Positions 7,597 to 18,260 are shown, counted from the first letter of the stretch. The stretch: DNA of 64,000 bases from Oleiharenicola lentus (GCF_004118375.1 NZ_SDHX01000002.1:310001-374000); one strand, 5' to 3'. Notes: generated by a model not told the origin, from the sequence alone. Numbers and translations: made by a program.

Positions 7597-8517
7597 ATGT
7601 CACCCACCTCCCAACCGATCCTGACCGGCAAATATTCGGATGAAATCATCCGCAAGCGGATCAACGACTGCCCGAAACTGGCCTCGTTGGGACGCATCAA
7701 TCAGGCGCTGCGCGAGCTGGTGAACTCCGAGGGCAGCGTCTCGTCGCAGATCGCCGAGATCATCCGGCGCGACCCGTCGCTGACCGCCCGGCTGCTGCGC
7801 ATGGTGAACTCGGTTTACTACGGTCTCTCGAACAGCGTGAGCAACATCGAGGAGGCGATCTTCTTTCTCGGCCTGCGCCAGATCCGCGAGCTGGCCATGG
7901 CCACGCCCGTGATCGAGGAGATGTCCTCGTTCCAATCGCAAGGCAAGGCCCCCCTGCCTTGGAAGGATCTGTGGGCGCACAGCCTTGGCACGGCCATTCT
8001 CACGCGAGAAATTCTCGGCGCCCTCCCGATCACCATCGACGACGACACCGACTATCTCGTCGGGTTGCTGCACAACGTGGGCAAGGTTGTGATGGCGCAT
8101 GCCTTTCCGGGGGAGCTCGAGGAGCTCAACCGCACCGAATTTGCCACCATCGCCGATGTTTCCCGGCGCGAAATCGAGCTGATCGGCTGGGACCACGCGC
8201 AGATCGGTGCCGTTTATCTCGAGCGGCACAAGATGAGCGACGAAATCGTGCTGGCCGTGCAGTATCACAATACGCCCGCGGTCGCGCCCCGTTACCAGAT
8301 GTTCGCGGCCGCCGTGCAGGTGGCCGACTGCCTCGTGCGCCACGCCGGCATCCTCGGCGGTTTCGAGAAGGTTCAGCCGGTGGAGAAGGATGCCTGGGTC
8401 CAGATGGAAGGCTGGCATATTCTCTATGGTGCCGACGGCCCCGAGACCAAGATCGCCCGCGCGGCGATCGACAACGCCCTGCCCCGCCTGCCGCAGATGC
8501 TGAGCGGCCTGCTTTGA
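7597..8517 (+). CDS. HDOD-domain signalling protein
   Basis: The 306-residue soluble protein is an HDOD domain over most of its length. Typical features are the early CPKLASLGRINQALREL segment, IIRRDPSLTARLLRMVNS, a FLGLRQIRELA stretch, and LVGLLHNVGKVVMAH, which replaces the HD phosphohydrolase signature. HDOD proteins generally lack phosphodiesterase activity and act as scaffolds in chemotaxis, motility and c-di-GMP-linked control. The next gene downstream is a hybrid histidine kinase on the same strand (82 bp gap), suggesting one signalling unit. The start ATG 7597 gives the complete domain. Confidence 0.9.
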   Translation: MSPTSQPILTGKYSDEIIRKRINDCPKLASLGRINQALRELVNSEGSVSSQIAEIIRRDPSLTARLLRMVNSVYYGLSNSVSNIEEAIFFLGLRQIRELAMATPVIEEMSSFQSQGKAPLPWKDLWAHSLGTAILTREILGALPITIDDDTDYLVGLLHNVGKVVMAHAFPGELEELNRTEFATIADVSRREIELIGWDHAQIGAVYLERHKMSDEIVLAVQYHNTPAVAPRYQMFAAAVQVADCLVRHAGILGGFEKVQPVEKDAWVQMEGWHILYGADGPETKIARAAIDNALPRLPQMLSGLL

Positions 8518-8599
8518 GCGGCCGACCGCACGCAGCGCGCAAAAAATGCGCGTCATTGCCCCCTCAAGTTGGCGTCCGTGCGGCCGATTCTAAGCACGC

Positions 8600-10501
<1,902 letters not shown>

Positions 10502-10656
10502 GGGCCAGAACAGCGCAAACTGCTTTATTTCTTACGCTTGGGAATGTGCAGGAAATCGCCGAAACCATGCAATTTCCCTCAAGAAAGCTCCCGGCGGACC
10601 GTTTGGAGAGGACAGCGAATCAGAATCCTCCGCTGAAATGGAACCATTCTCCATTC

Positions 10657-11247
10657 ATGCCTCGTGCATTTACAAAGTCTCCGCTTCGCGGCGGGGCACC
10701 TGCGACCTTGTGTCGGATGATCCTGGTGTTGCTCCATCTCTCGATGGTCGCGACCGCCCACGCGGCGCAGCAAACCCTGGCACTTCCGAGACCGGCATCG
10801 CGACCGTATCTGGCAACCTTCGGCGCACCGGCGCTGCGTTTCCAGGATGCGAAACCGATCACGCCCGCCACGGCCAAGCCGATTGCCGGCGGTCCGCCGG
10901 TAGCCGCGAATGCGCCGGAAATCGCCGAAGTCTCCCTGGCCAACAATCAGGCGGCCGCCTCCACTCCGCCGATGCCCGTGGAGAAGCCGGTCGAAGCACC
11001 GATGGTTCCGGAAGCCACGGAAGCACACTCCCAAGCTCCGAAAGAATCCGAACCGCATCCCAAAGCTCTACCCATTTTGCCGGACGACACGCGTCGCAAG
11101 GTGAAGTCACAGGACTTTCTGCCGCTCTTCCGTTTTCCTGGCAGTTCCGGCAATCCCGAGGACGTCACCATAATCGCGCCCGGGGTGCCGACTCCTCCGG
11201 CTCCCGCCGCCTTGCCGCCCAGCTCAGCCACCTACCGGCAATACTGA
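10657..11247 (+). CDS. Exported proline/alanine-rich protein of unknown function
   Basis: The product (about 196 residues from ATG 10657) begins with a basic stretch and a hydrophobic segment, MILVLLHLSMVATAHAAQ, that looks like a cleavable signal peptide. The rest is low-complexity and rich in Pro, Ala and Glu (for example PPMPVEKPVEAPMVPEA), with no recognised domain. The frame is also open from an ATG at 10546. Its stop overlaps the region where the next gene's signal-peptide-like segment begins in another frame. A periplasmic linker or anchor role is possible but not shown. Confidence 0.6.
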   Translation: MPRAFTKSPLRGGAPATLCRMILVLLHLSMVATAHAAQQTLALPRPASRPYLATFGAPALRFQDAKPITPATAKPIAGGPPVAANAPEIAEVSLANNQAAASTPPMPVEKPVEAPMVPEATEAHSQAPKESEPHPKALPILPDDTRRKVKSQDFLPLFRFPGSSGNPEDVTIIAPGVPTPPAPAALPPSSATYRQY

Positions 11248-12572
11248 GCCTGTGCCTCGGCTTGGCGCTGAGTGTACAAGCCGGCGAATCCGCCGGGCAC
11301 GCTGAGCACCCGGCGGCAGATAAATCGGTCCCGGAGGCGCATGCTTCCGAACCGGCGCATGCGCCGGTGGAAAAATCAACCCATTCTATCGCCCCGGCCG
11401 GGCCGTCGGCCGCCCACGAGCTATTGAAGGAAGGACGGGGCCTCATTCAACTTGGCCAAAGCCTGACCGAGCGCGGCGATTTTGCGGCGGCGGAAATCGC
11501 CTATCGCCGCATCATGAACGACCGGCGCTACGCCAAGCAGGAACAACGCGACGCTCTCTTGGGCCTCGCCCGCATGTATCGCGCCCAGGGCGTCTTCATC
11601 AAGGCGGCCGCGGTATATGAGATGTTCCTCAAAACGCACGGCGACGATCCCCGCGTGCCCGACGCCCTGCTTGAACTCGGCCGCACCCACCGTGCGATGG
11701 GTGCCTACAAGAACGCGCTGAACCGGTTCTACAACGTCATCCATTCCACGCTGAAACTGTCCTCCGAAAGCTACGAGCATTACCAGTTGCTCGCGAAAAC
11801 CGCCCAGTTCGAGATCGCCGAGACCCATTACGAAACCGGTAACTTCGCCGAAGCCGCAAAATTCTTCGACCGCCTGCGTCTGCTGGACCTGGCACCGGAA
11901 GACCGGGCCCGCGCCCTGTTCAAAGCCGCCGGCTCGCTGCTCAACGCCGGTGAGCTGGAGCAGGCGATCACCAAGCTCAACCAGTATCTGGAGCAATGGC
12001 CCGGCGATGCCAATGCCGCCGAAGCCCGCTACTTGCTGGCACTCACGCTGCGCAAGATCGGGCGCACCGAGGAGGCCCTCGGCATCACGCTCACCCTGTT
12101 GAAGGACGAGCACAACAATGCGGCCAAGGACCCGCAGGGCTGGGCCTACTGGCAACGCCGCACCGGCAACCAGCTGGCCAACGAATTTTTCCAAAACGGC
12201 GACACCCTTGGCGCGGTCGCAATCTACGAAAGCCTGGCCCAGCTCTCCCCGGAAAACAGCTGGCGGCTGCCCATCATTTACCAGACCGGCTTGTGCTACG
12301 AACGTCTTCGTCAAACCGAACGTGCGACCAAGGCCTACCGGGAAATCATCCAAGTGGTCGAAAGTATCGCCGAAAAGCCGGTGGGTGGTGAGTTGACGGA
12401 ACTGGCCAGAATGGCCGCCTGGCGCATCGGGCAGCTCGAATGGAGTGGACAGACGGAGCGACAATTGCAGCAGTTCTTCAGCGCAACTCCGCCAGCCACT
12501 CCCGCAACCCCGATCATCGCCCCCGTCCATGACCCCGATGCAAGCGCTGCAGCAGCACCAGGACCTCTGTAA
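11244..12572 (+). CDS. Exported TPR protein with unclear start
   Basis: About 440 residues. A signal-like segment LSLCLGLALSVQAG is followed by a low-complexity Ala/His/Pro linker and then tandem TPR-like helices from about residue 60 to 400 (for example ARMYRAQGVFIKAAAVYEMF and AIYESLAQLSPENSWRL). The arrangement is like periplasmic YbgF/BamD-type or SecA-independent TPR scaffold proteins. No ATG, GTG or TTG precedes the signal segment in frame at a plausible distance. CTG 11244, overlapping the previous stop, is used here only as a boundary. Frameshift expression from the upstream gene is an alternative, because its frame is one base away. Confidence 0.7.
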   Translation: MSLCLGLALSVQAGESAGHAEHPAADKSVPEAHASEPAHAPVEKSTHSIAPAGPSAAHELLKEGRGLIQLGQSLTERGDFAAAEIAYRRIMNDRRYAKQEQRDALLGLARMYRAQGVFIKAAAVYEMFLKTHGDDPRVPDALLELGRTHRAMGAYKNALNRFYNVIHSTLKLSSESYEHYQLLAKTAQFEIAETHYETGNFAEAAKFFDRLRLLDLAPEDRARALFKAAGSLLNAGELEQAITKLNQYLEQWPGDANAAEARYLLALTLRKIGRTEEALGITLTLLKDEHNNAAKDPQGWAYWQRRTGNQLANEFFQNGDTLGAVAIYESLAQLSPENSWRLPIIYQTGLCYERLRQTERATKAYREIIQVVESIAEKPVGGELTELARMAAWRIGQLEWSGQTERQLQQFFSATPPATPATPIIAPVHDPDASAAAAPGPL

Positions 12573-12912
12573 CGAGCTCCATCAGCTCGCGCTGGAGGAA
12601 AACAGCTTTCTCCAGCAGCACCGTCGCACGCCCGACGCCGCCCTCTTGGAGCGCAAGAAAGGCCTGCTGGCCCGGCTCGACGAGACGCTCGCCGCCCTCC
12701 GGGAGGTCCCGCGCAACAGCGCCGACAGCGCAGCTTTTCGCGCCGCACTCGACAAGACCCGCGCACGCATCCTGCAGATTCTTCAGCTCGACAAGGAGAA
12801 CGAACAGCTGCTGCTGCGTTTCAGCCTGGCCGGCGCCACCGGCGCGACCGCTGTGTCCCCTGCGGCGCCAAGTGCCTCGATGCTGCAGAAGATCTACCAG
12901 CGTCACTCCTGA
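12529..12912 (+). CDS. Small coiled-coil protein, possibly FlgN/FliT-like chaperone
   Basis: The 127-residue protein is mostly helical, with heptad-like runs such as LCNELHQLALEENSFLQQH, KKGLLARLDETLAALREV and ILQILQLDKENEQLLLRF, and a short Pro/Ala-rich end. Size and pattern resemble flagellar export chaperones of the FlgN/FliT type, but the resemblance is weak and no flagellar gene is present in the window. ATG 12529 overlaps the TPR gene by 44 bases; ATG 12538 is an alternative start. Confidence 0.6.
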   Translation: MTPMQALQQHQDLCNELHQLALEENSFLQQHRRTPDAALLERKKGLLARLDETLAALREVPRNSADSAAFRAALDKTRARILQILQLDKENEQLLLRFSLAGATGATAVSPAAPSASMLQKIYQRHS

Positions 12913-13074
12913 CCTTAGCCGGGTTTGCGTTATTCGGTACTTTGAGTGGTCGCCTTGGAGGGCGATTACTTTCCCTTGAGCCTTACGGCCAGGCGGCTCT
13001 TCGCAGCGATTTTTGGTGAATCAAAAGGTAAGCGATTGGCGAAAGCCGTTTGTAAAAACGGCCGATAGAGGGAT

Positions 13075-14016
13075 GTGCTTCGCCTTACCTCATCCCCGTT
13101 TAACACCGCTCTGACTTTGGATGAGGTCGTTCGCGACTTGGAGCATCTCCCTTCCGCACCGCGAGTGCTGCCGCGGCTCAAACAACTGCTTTGCGACGGC
13201 AACACCGCGATGAGCGAAGTTGTAGAGATGATCCGGCTTGATCCGGGCATAGCGGCCCGAGTGCTGCAGTTTGGCAACAGCGCCTATTTCAGCCAAGGGC
13301 TGCGCTGCTACACTGTCGAAGAGGCGGTCAACCGGGTTGGTTACGAGCACATCTACGAACTCGTCTCCACCGCCGTTGCCTCGCAAGTCCTGGTGCGCCC
13401 GCTTTGCACCTACGGTCTCGAAGCCGAGGATCTCTGGCAGAACTCAATCGCCTGTGCCCTCGCCACGGAAGTGCTGGCGGACCGGCTAAACGTCGATCGC
13501 AATGTCGCCTACACGGTCGGCCTGCTCCATTGCCTAGGCATGGTGGTGATTGATGACTGGGCGACCCGCCGCCAGCCCTCCCTGCGCCTCGTCTCCCGTG
13601 GCTTGCCCCTTGAAACCTGCGAGGAGGAGCGGGCCTGCCTCGGGTTTCATCATGCCGAGGCCGGAGCGGCTTTGTTGCGCTTCTGGGCATTCCCACAGGT
13701 CATTTCCGAGCCGGTGCGCTGGCAGTATCTGCCCGGCGGCACGGCCGCCCATAATCAGCTGGCCTCATTGCTCCACGCCGCCAAATGGGTTCGAACCCGC
13801 GTGTTGCATCCGGAACTGAGTGTAGCGACCCCACAGCCGGCCCTGCTCAAACGACTTGGGCTGAATTTGACCCAGCTACAAACCGTGGCCGGCGAAGTGG
13901 AGCACCGGCTGCGGGCCATCAACCGCCAGTTGGAAACCGACCTCCCCACCCACTCTCTCAGTTTCCCGGCCGGGGAACGCACCATAGTCGGGTCGGGAAT
14001 CCGGCGCACCGGCTGA
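13075..14016 (+). CDS. Second HDOD-domain protein
   Basis: This 313-residue protein starts at GTG 13075. The HDOD core is visible as LEHLPSAPRVLPRLKQLL, MIRLDPGIAARVLQFGNSAYF, VNRVGYEHIYELVS and VGLLHCLGMVVIDDWA, where the catalytic His-Asp pair of true HD enzymes is absent. It is a distant paralogue of the gene at 7597. It stands alone, with a 160-bp gap upstream, and probably acts as a regulatory scaffold. Confidence 0.87.
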   Translation: MLRLTSSPFNTALTLDEVVRDLEHLPSAPRVLPRLKQLLCDGNTAMSEVVEMIRLDPGIAARVLQFGNSAYFSQGLRCYTVEEAVNRVGYEHIYELVSTAVASQVLVRPLCTYGLEAEDLWQNSIACALATEVLADRLNVDRNVAYTVGLLHCLGMVVIDDWATRRQPSLRLVSRGLPLETCEEERACLGFHHAEAGAALLRFWAFPQVISEPVRWQYLPGGTAAHNQLASLLHAAKWVRTRVLHPELSVATPQPALLKRLGLNLTQLQTVAGEVEHRLRAINRQLETDLPTHSLSFPAGERTIVGSGIRRTG

Positions 14017-14111
14017 CCGGCTGACCGGCGAACCCGAGGGGAAGTCCGATTATTTGAAGGACATCATCGGGTGCCGGTGTTATGCATCGGGCTACAGCCA
14101 GCCCCGTTGTC

Positions 14112-14444
14112 ATGACACCTACTCCCGATCCGCTTGATAAATTGCTGGACCGCTGGTCCGAAACCCCCGACCCCTCGCCCCGGCTCACGGCCAATGTCTG
14201 GCAGCATATCGCCCTGGCCGACCAGCCGGCCAGATCCATGGGCTGGTGGGCCGCAATCGAAAACTGGCTGGCCCGTCCCGCGGTCGCAGTGGGCTTTGTG
14301 ACCGCATGCGCGTTGCTTGGACTTTTTCTGGCGGAAATCCGCGTGAGCCATCTGCAGCGGGAGCGCAGCGCCGAGCTGGCCCGGAGTTATCTCCGACTCA
14401 TTGACCCGCTCATGAACGCGCCCAGCCGGGAGGACCGCTCATGA
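14112..14444 (+). CDS. Small single-pass membrane protein, probable anti-sigma partner
   Basis: About 110 residues. An acidic cytoplasmic N-terminus (DPLDKLLDRWSETPDPSPRLTANVWQHIA) is followed by one membrane helix (PAVAVGFVTACALLGLFLA) and a basic periplasmic tail. This layout, beside a Spy-like protein and an ECF sigma factor, suggests a membrane anti-sigma factor. No zinc-binding HxxxCxxC motif is present, so it would not be the ZAS type. ATG 14112 is preferred over ATG 14082. The stop overlaps the next start (ATGA). Confidence 0.65.
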   Translation: MTPTPDPLDKLLDRWSETPDPSPRLTANVWQHIALADQPARSMGWWAAIENWLARPAVAVGFVTACALLGLFLAEIRVSHLQRERSAELARSYLRLIDPLMNAPSREDRS

Positions 14445-14893
14445 AACGGGTACTCCTCACCCTGTTGCTCGGCCTGGCAACCGGCACGGCGGTTCATTAC
14501 GCCTACTTTGATTTTCACCATCGGGGCGCCGACACCTTGGAAGGAAAGCTGGCGTGGATTCGCACGGAGCTGAATCTCAGTGATGCGCAATTCGCCCGCA
14601 TCAGCGCGCTGCATCAGGCCTCCCACCCCCGTTTGCAGCACATGGCCGAACAGGTGGCTCAGATGCAGGCCGAGTTCGCCGAGTTTGAGCGGACCCGCCG
14701 CACCAACGACCGGGTGAACTTTCTGGAGTTCGCCCGCTTCGTGGAAAGCCGCCGCGAACTCAACCGCGAGTGCCTCGACTCCACACGCCAGCTGGTGCTC
14801 GCCTCCGCCGAGGTGATGACTCCCGAGCAACGCGAGCGTTACATCAAGCTCGTTGCCACGGCCGAACCGCTCATGGGAGCACTGATGAACTGA
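14441..14893 (+). CDS. Periplasmic Spy/CpxP-like heavy-metal-sensor family protein
   Basis: This 150-residue protein has an N-terminal membrane or signal segment (MKRVLLTLLLGLATGTAV). It is followed by an all-helical region with LAWIRTELNLSDAQFARISALH and a late MTPEQRERYIKLVA, the paired repeat motif of the Spy/CnrX/periplasmic metal-sensor group. Such proteins sense metals or unfolded proteins and feed into ECF sigma or two-component control. It is coupled by ATGA overlap to the preceding gene, and the sigma gene follows 19 bp later. Confidence 0.75.
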   Translation: MKRVLLTLLLGLATGTAVHYAYFDFHHRGADTLEGKLAWIRTELNLSDAQFARISALHQASHPRLQHMAEQVAQMQAEFAEFERTRRTNDRVNFLEFARFVESRRELNRECLDSTRQLVLASAEVMTPEQRERYIKLVATAEPLMGALMN

Positions 14894-14912
14894 AGCGCCC
14901 GCCCCGCGCGCT

Positions 14913-15515
14913 GTGTCCCACGATCCCGCAACCGATCAGGCCGCCCTGCTGGCGTTGCAGCAGGGCGATGCCTCCGCCCTGAACCGCCTGATCGTGCGCT
15001 GGCAGCGGCCTCTGCACAGCTTTGCGTACCGTTACTGTCAGAACCGTGCAGACGCCGAGGACCTCGTGGCCCAGGCTTTCGCCCGGCTCTACCAACAGCG
15101 CCTCCGCCTCCGGCCCGACACGCGACTCAGCGCCTGGCTCTTCACCACGCTGACCAACCTCTGTCACAACCATCATCGCTGGAAACGGCGTCATCCCACA
15201 GTAAACCTTGAGACCGGCCCGCATGATCCCGATGCCTCCGGTCCGCGGGGCCCCTCACAGGATTGTTTGCCGGCCGAGGGGCGGACACCCGAGCAGGCGA
15301 TGGAACATGACGAGTCACTCCAGGCACTGCGCTCCGCCATCGACCGCCTGCCTCATGAGCTGAAAGTCACGCTGCTCCTGCACCACTACGACCATCTTTC
15401 CTACCGGGAAATCGGCGAAATCACCGGTTGCTCCGAGCGCGGGGTTGAAACCCGGCTCTATCGCGCGAAAAAGCTGCTGCGCGAACTTCTCCTGTCCCAT
15501 GCGACGCTTCGGTGA
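14913..15515 (+). CDS. ECF-type RNA polymerase sigma factor
   Basis: A 200-residue sigma-70 family protein. Region 2 spans about residues 25-95 (HSFAYRYCQNRADAEDLVAQAF...LSAWLFTTLTNLCHNHHR). Region 4 spans about 135-195 (LPHELKVTLLLHHYDHLSYREIGEITGCSERGVETRLYRAKKLL), with a clear helix-turn-helix. The start is GTG 14913. It is last in the three-gene cassette, the reverse of the usual sigma-first order. Targets are unknown. Confidence 0.92.
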   Translation: MSHDPATDQAALLALQQGDASALNRLIVRWQRPLHSFAYRYCQNRADAEDLVAQAFARLYQQRLRLRPDTRLSAWLFTTLTNLCHNHHRWKRRHPTVNLETGPHDPDASGPRGPSQDCLPAEGRTPEQAMEHDESLQALRSAIDRLPHELKVTLLLHHYDHLSYREIGEITGCSERGVETRLYRAKKLLRELLLSHATLR

Positions 15516-15540
15516 GAGGCCCGGGCGCCTGGAGGTGGGG

Positions 15541-16260
15541 TTACTTGGGTTGGAACTTAAACTCCTGCTCTGCGTAAACCAACACGGGCTGGCCTTTCCG
15601 CAGCGGGGACTCGAAACGCCACTGTTCAACCGCGGCCACCGCAGCGGCCGCGTATTCATCGTCAGCCGCGTCGCGCTCCACCGCCGGCATGCGCACGCGC
15701 CCTTCTGGATCGATATAGAAGGCCACGGTGACATGACGCTCGCGGCTGGTCCTGGGCACAACCGGTGACACCACATGAACCGGATTGGGGATCCGGTCCA
15801 ACTCGCTCAGTTTGCAAGGGGAGAAAGTGTAGCGTTCCCGCAACTCCCCGAGGATCATCCGCTGCTCCATCGCTCCGGGCAGATTCTGCACGATGACCCC
15901 GCGGTCACGAAACAGAAACTGCACCTCGGTCCGCGCCGCCCGCGCAATTCCCCGGGCTCGGGCGGGCTCAAAGCGCCAGCGTTTCAGGGCATCAACCGCT
16001 GCCTCGGCGAAGACCTTATGAGTGTAACCCGTGACCAGACAGTCAGTCAGGTCTCCATCAGCATCCACGCTGATCACGACCCGCGCCTCCCCCGAATAAA
16101 TGGCCTCGTATAGCATTCTGGGCGGATAAACCAAAACCGTCGTCTGATTGATGGCCACCCCGACATCCGCCTCCGACGCAGGCAGGGGCTTGGCCAACGC
16201 GGAAACCAGGCTGGCGAGAATCAGAAAGGCCCCAAGCAGGGGCTGCGCGCACTTGTTCAT
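15541..16260 (-). CDS. Secreted protein with two TonB C-terminal-like domains
   Basis: The 239-residue protein has a signal-like start (PLLGAFLILASLVSALA). Two tandem TonB_C-like modules follow, each with the family's beta-strand and VDALKRWRFEPA or VAAVEQWRFESP signature (about residues 55-115 and 165-235). Classical TonB has a membrane anchor, a Pro-rich spacer and one such domain; here the spacer is missing and the domain is doubled. It is convergent with the sigma gene. A role in envelope interactions is likely, but energy transduction is doubtful. Confidence 0.82.
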   Translation of the reverse strand: MNKCAQPLLGAFLILASLVSALAKPLPASEADVGVAINQTTVLVYPPRMLYEAIYSGEARVVISVDADGDLTDCLVTGYTHKVFAEAAVDALKRWRFEPARARGIARAARTEVQFLFRDRGVIVQNLPGAMEQRMILGELRERYTFSPCKLSELDRIPNPVHVVSPVVPRTSRERHVTVAFYIDPEGRVRMPAVERDAADDEYAAAAVAAVEQWRFESPLRKGQPVLVYAEQEFKFQPK

Positions 16261-16350
16261 GTCACTTGAGGATATAACCCCGCAGCCCGCTGGATCCCTT
16301 CATACCTTGACACCGCAAGGAGCAGTGCAATGGAGGATGAACCGGGAAAG

Positions 16351-16581
16351 TCAGAACTTCAGCCTCACGTTCTGATGCCCACATTTGGGACAGGGTGCGG
16401 TTTCTGTTCCCTGTTTTTCAGTGTAGATATGGTCGCAGCGGATGCAGTGAAAGGTGATCTTCCGTCGCTCGATATCGTAAAAGGCCCGGTCACGCCGGTC
16501 GTAATAGACCCAAAGGAAACCGATCACGCCCAGCACCAGCAGGCCATAAACGATGACATCGAAGGTGTAGCTCGGCGGCAT
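16351..16581 (-). CDS. Small membrane protein with zinc ribbon
   Basis: 76 residues. One N-terminal membrane helix (FDVIVYGLLVLGVIGFLWVYY) is followed by a basic turn and a cytoplasmic zinc ribbon with CIRC and CPKC knuckles, ending VRLKF. ATG 16581 is chosen over an upstream in-frame codon because the helix then begins at once. No family function is known to me. It lies 101 bp downstream of rplQ, behind a terminator, so it probably has its own promoter. Confidence 0.8.
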   Translation of the reverse strand: MPPSYTFDVIVYGLLVLGVIGFLWVYYDRRDRAFYDIERRKITFHCIRCDHIYTEKQGTETAPCPKCGHQNVRLKF

Positions 16582-16625
16582 GGAGATGATTGCACACTCG
16601 CGCAAAGCCGCGCGTGCGCCAAGGG

Positions 16626-16662
16626 GAAAGAAAAACGCGCCGACCCGGAGGTGCGGCGCGTT
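16626..16662 (-). terminator. Intrinsic terminator of the ribosomal superoperon
   Basis: On the minus strand a 9-bp stem (AACGCGCCG/CGGCGCGTT) with an 11-base loop is followed at once by T-rich sequence (TTTTTCTTT). It lies about 20 bp after the rplQ stop. Confidence 0.9.
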
Positions 16663-16682
16663 GAGAGTAATCGGTAAGGAAT

Positions 16683-17177
16683 TCAGCTCTTCGCTTCGTC
16701 GGCCTTGGGGGCCTCGGCAGCAGGAGCCCCGGCGGCCGGCTTGGCGGCCTTCTTGCCCTTCTTCTTGCCACGGGACTTGGAATAACCCGTGTCCTCGGCA
16801 CCCACGAACTCGATCAGGGCCATCTCGGCGGAGTCACCGACGCGCTGGGGGCCGAGCTTGTAGATGCGGGTGTAGCCGCCGCTGCGTTTCTCAAACTGCT
16901 TCACCTTCTCATTGAAGAGAAGGGTGATCGCACCTTCGTCACGGATGTCCGTGAGGGCGATGCGGCGCAAGTGGAGGGCGTCCTTCTTCTCGGTCGCGAC
17001 CGCAGCCTTCTTGGCCTTGGTGATGACCTTCTCGATGAAGGGGCGGAGGGCCTTGGCCTTCGTTAGCGTGGTCTCAATGCGACCGTGCTTGATGAGGCTG
17101 GCGCCCATGTTGGAGAGCATCGCCTTGCGGTGCTCGCGGGTGACGCCGAGGGAGGCGTGGTGTTTGTTGTGACGCAT
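16683..17177 (-). CDS. rplQ: 50S ribosomal protein L17
   Basis: L17 starts MRHNKHHASLGVTREHRKAM, the family N-terminus. The protein is 164 residues, about 40 longer than usual. The extra part is a C-terminal tail of Lys, Ala and Pro (KKKGKKAAKPAAG..., about 137-164), probably disordered. It is the last gene of the alpha segment, after rpoA, and is followed by an intrinsic terminator. Confidence 0.97.
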   Translation of the reverse strand: MRHNKHHASLGVTREHRKAMLSNMGASLIKHGRIETTLTKAKALRPFIEKVITKAKKAAVATEKKDALHLRRIALTDIRDEGAITLLFNEKVKQFEKRSGGYTRIYKLGPQRVGDSAEMALIEFVGAEDTGYSKSRGKKKGKKAAKPAAGAPAAEAPKADEAKS

Positions 17178-17258
17178 GGTGTTGTTTTTTAGGCGGTTCC
17201 CGATCGGCAATCCGGTCGCAGCGTTGGGCGGCAGCGGACGGCGCGAGAACCGAAAGAG

Positions 17259-18260
17259 TTAGGCTTCCTTCTTGGTGTCGAGGAGGCGCTCGTCGAACTT
17301 CATGCCGAGCGAGAGGCCGAGGGCCTCGAGCTTCTCCTTGATCTCGTTGAGGGACTTCTTGCCGAAGTTGCGATACTTGAGCATCTCCTGCTCGGTCTTC
17401 ATGGCGAGTTCGCCGACCGTGGTGATGTTCGCGTTGTTGAGGCAGTTCGCGGCGCGGACCGAGAGCTCGATCTCGTTGACCGACATGTTGAGGAGCTTGC
17501 GGAGCTTGTTCTGCTCCTCGCTGACCTCGGCGGCCTGACTCTCAAACTCATAGGTCTCCTGCGAGACGCGGTCAAACACGTCGAGGTGGTGCTTGAGGAT
17601 CGAGGCGGACTGCTTGAGGGCATCATCGGGCGTGATGCGGCCATCGGTCCACACTTCGAGCACGAGCTTGTCGTAATCGGTGATCTGGCCCACGCGGGTG
17701 TTCTCGACGGCATACCGGACGAGACGTACGGGAGAGAAGAGAGAGTCGATCGGAATTACACCGATAGCCTGCTCTTCCTTCTTGTTGTTCTCGCCGGGGC
17801 AGTAGCCGCGACCGGTCTTGATCTCGATCTCGGCCTCAAAGGCCTGCTTCTTGTCGAGGGTGCAGATGAGCTGATCGGGATTGACGATCTTGATGGCGGC
17901 ATCGGCCTGGATGTCGGCGGCGGTGACGGCACCCTCCTTGTTCACGCGGAGCGACAGGCGGACAGGTTCGCGCTTCTCGGAGACGATGAGGATCTTCTTC
18001 AGGTTGAGAACGATGTCGGTGACATCCTCGACCACGCCGTCGATGGACTGGAACTCATGGTTCACGCCCTCGATCTTGATCGAGCTGATGGCGCTGCCCT
18101 CGATGGAGCTGAGCAGGATGCGGCGGAGGGAGTTGCCGACCGTGTGACCGTAGCCGGCCTCGAAGGGCTCGGCGATGAACTTGGCGTAGGTGGACGTGGA
18201 GCCCTCCTCGACCTTGGTGAGCTTGGAGGGAATTTCGAACTTTCCGAGACGCTTGGGCAT
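17259..18260 (-). CDS. rpoA: DNA-directed RNA polymerase subunit alpha
   Basis: 333 residues, near the usual length. The N-terminal dimerisation domain carries AEPFEAGYGHTVGNSLRRILLSS (about 32-54). The C-terminal DNA- and activator-binding domain (about 255-325) has ELSVRAANCLNNANI and the helix-hairpin-helix GKKSLNEIKEKL. The alpha subunit nucleates polymerase assembly. It lies between rpsD and rplQ, as in most bacteria. Confidence 0.98.
   Translation of the reverse strand: MPKRLGKFEIPSKLTKVEEGSTSTYAKFIAEPFEAGYGHTVGNSLRRILLSSIEGSAISSIKIEGVNHEFQSIDGVVEDVTDIVLNLKKILIVSEKREPVRLSLRVNKEGAVTAADIQADAAIKIVNPDQLICTLDKKQAFEAEIEIKTGRGYCPGENNKKEEQAIGVIPIDSLFSPVRLVRYAVENTRVGQITDYDKLVLEVWTDGRITPDDALKQSASILKHHLDVFDRVSQETYEFESQAAEVSEEQNKLRKLLNMSVNEIELSVRAANCLNNANITTVGELAMKTEQEMLKYRNFGKKSLNEIKEKLEALGLSLGMKFDERLLDTKKEA

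Noticed and set aside
11351-11368. Perfect 18-bp palindrome ACCGGCGCATGCGCCGGT
   Set aside because: It lies in a low-complexity coding stretch (PAHAPV) and can arise by chance in GC-rich sequence; no second copy was seen.
13061-13068. GCCGATAG, like a flagellar sigma-28 -10 box
   Set aside because: It is only six bases before the GTG start at 13075 and the -35 match is poor, leaving no room for a leader.
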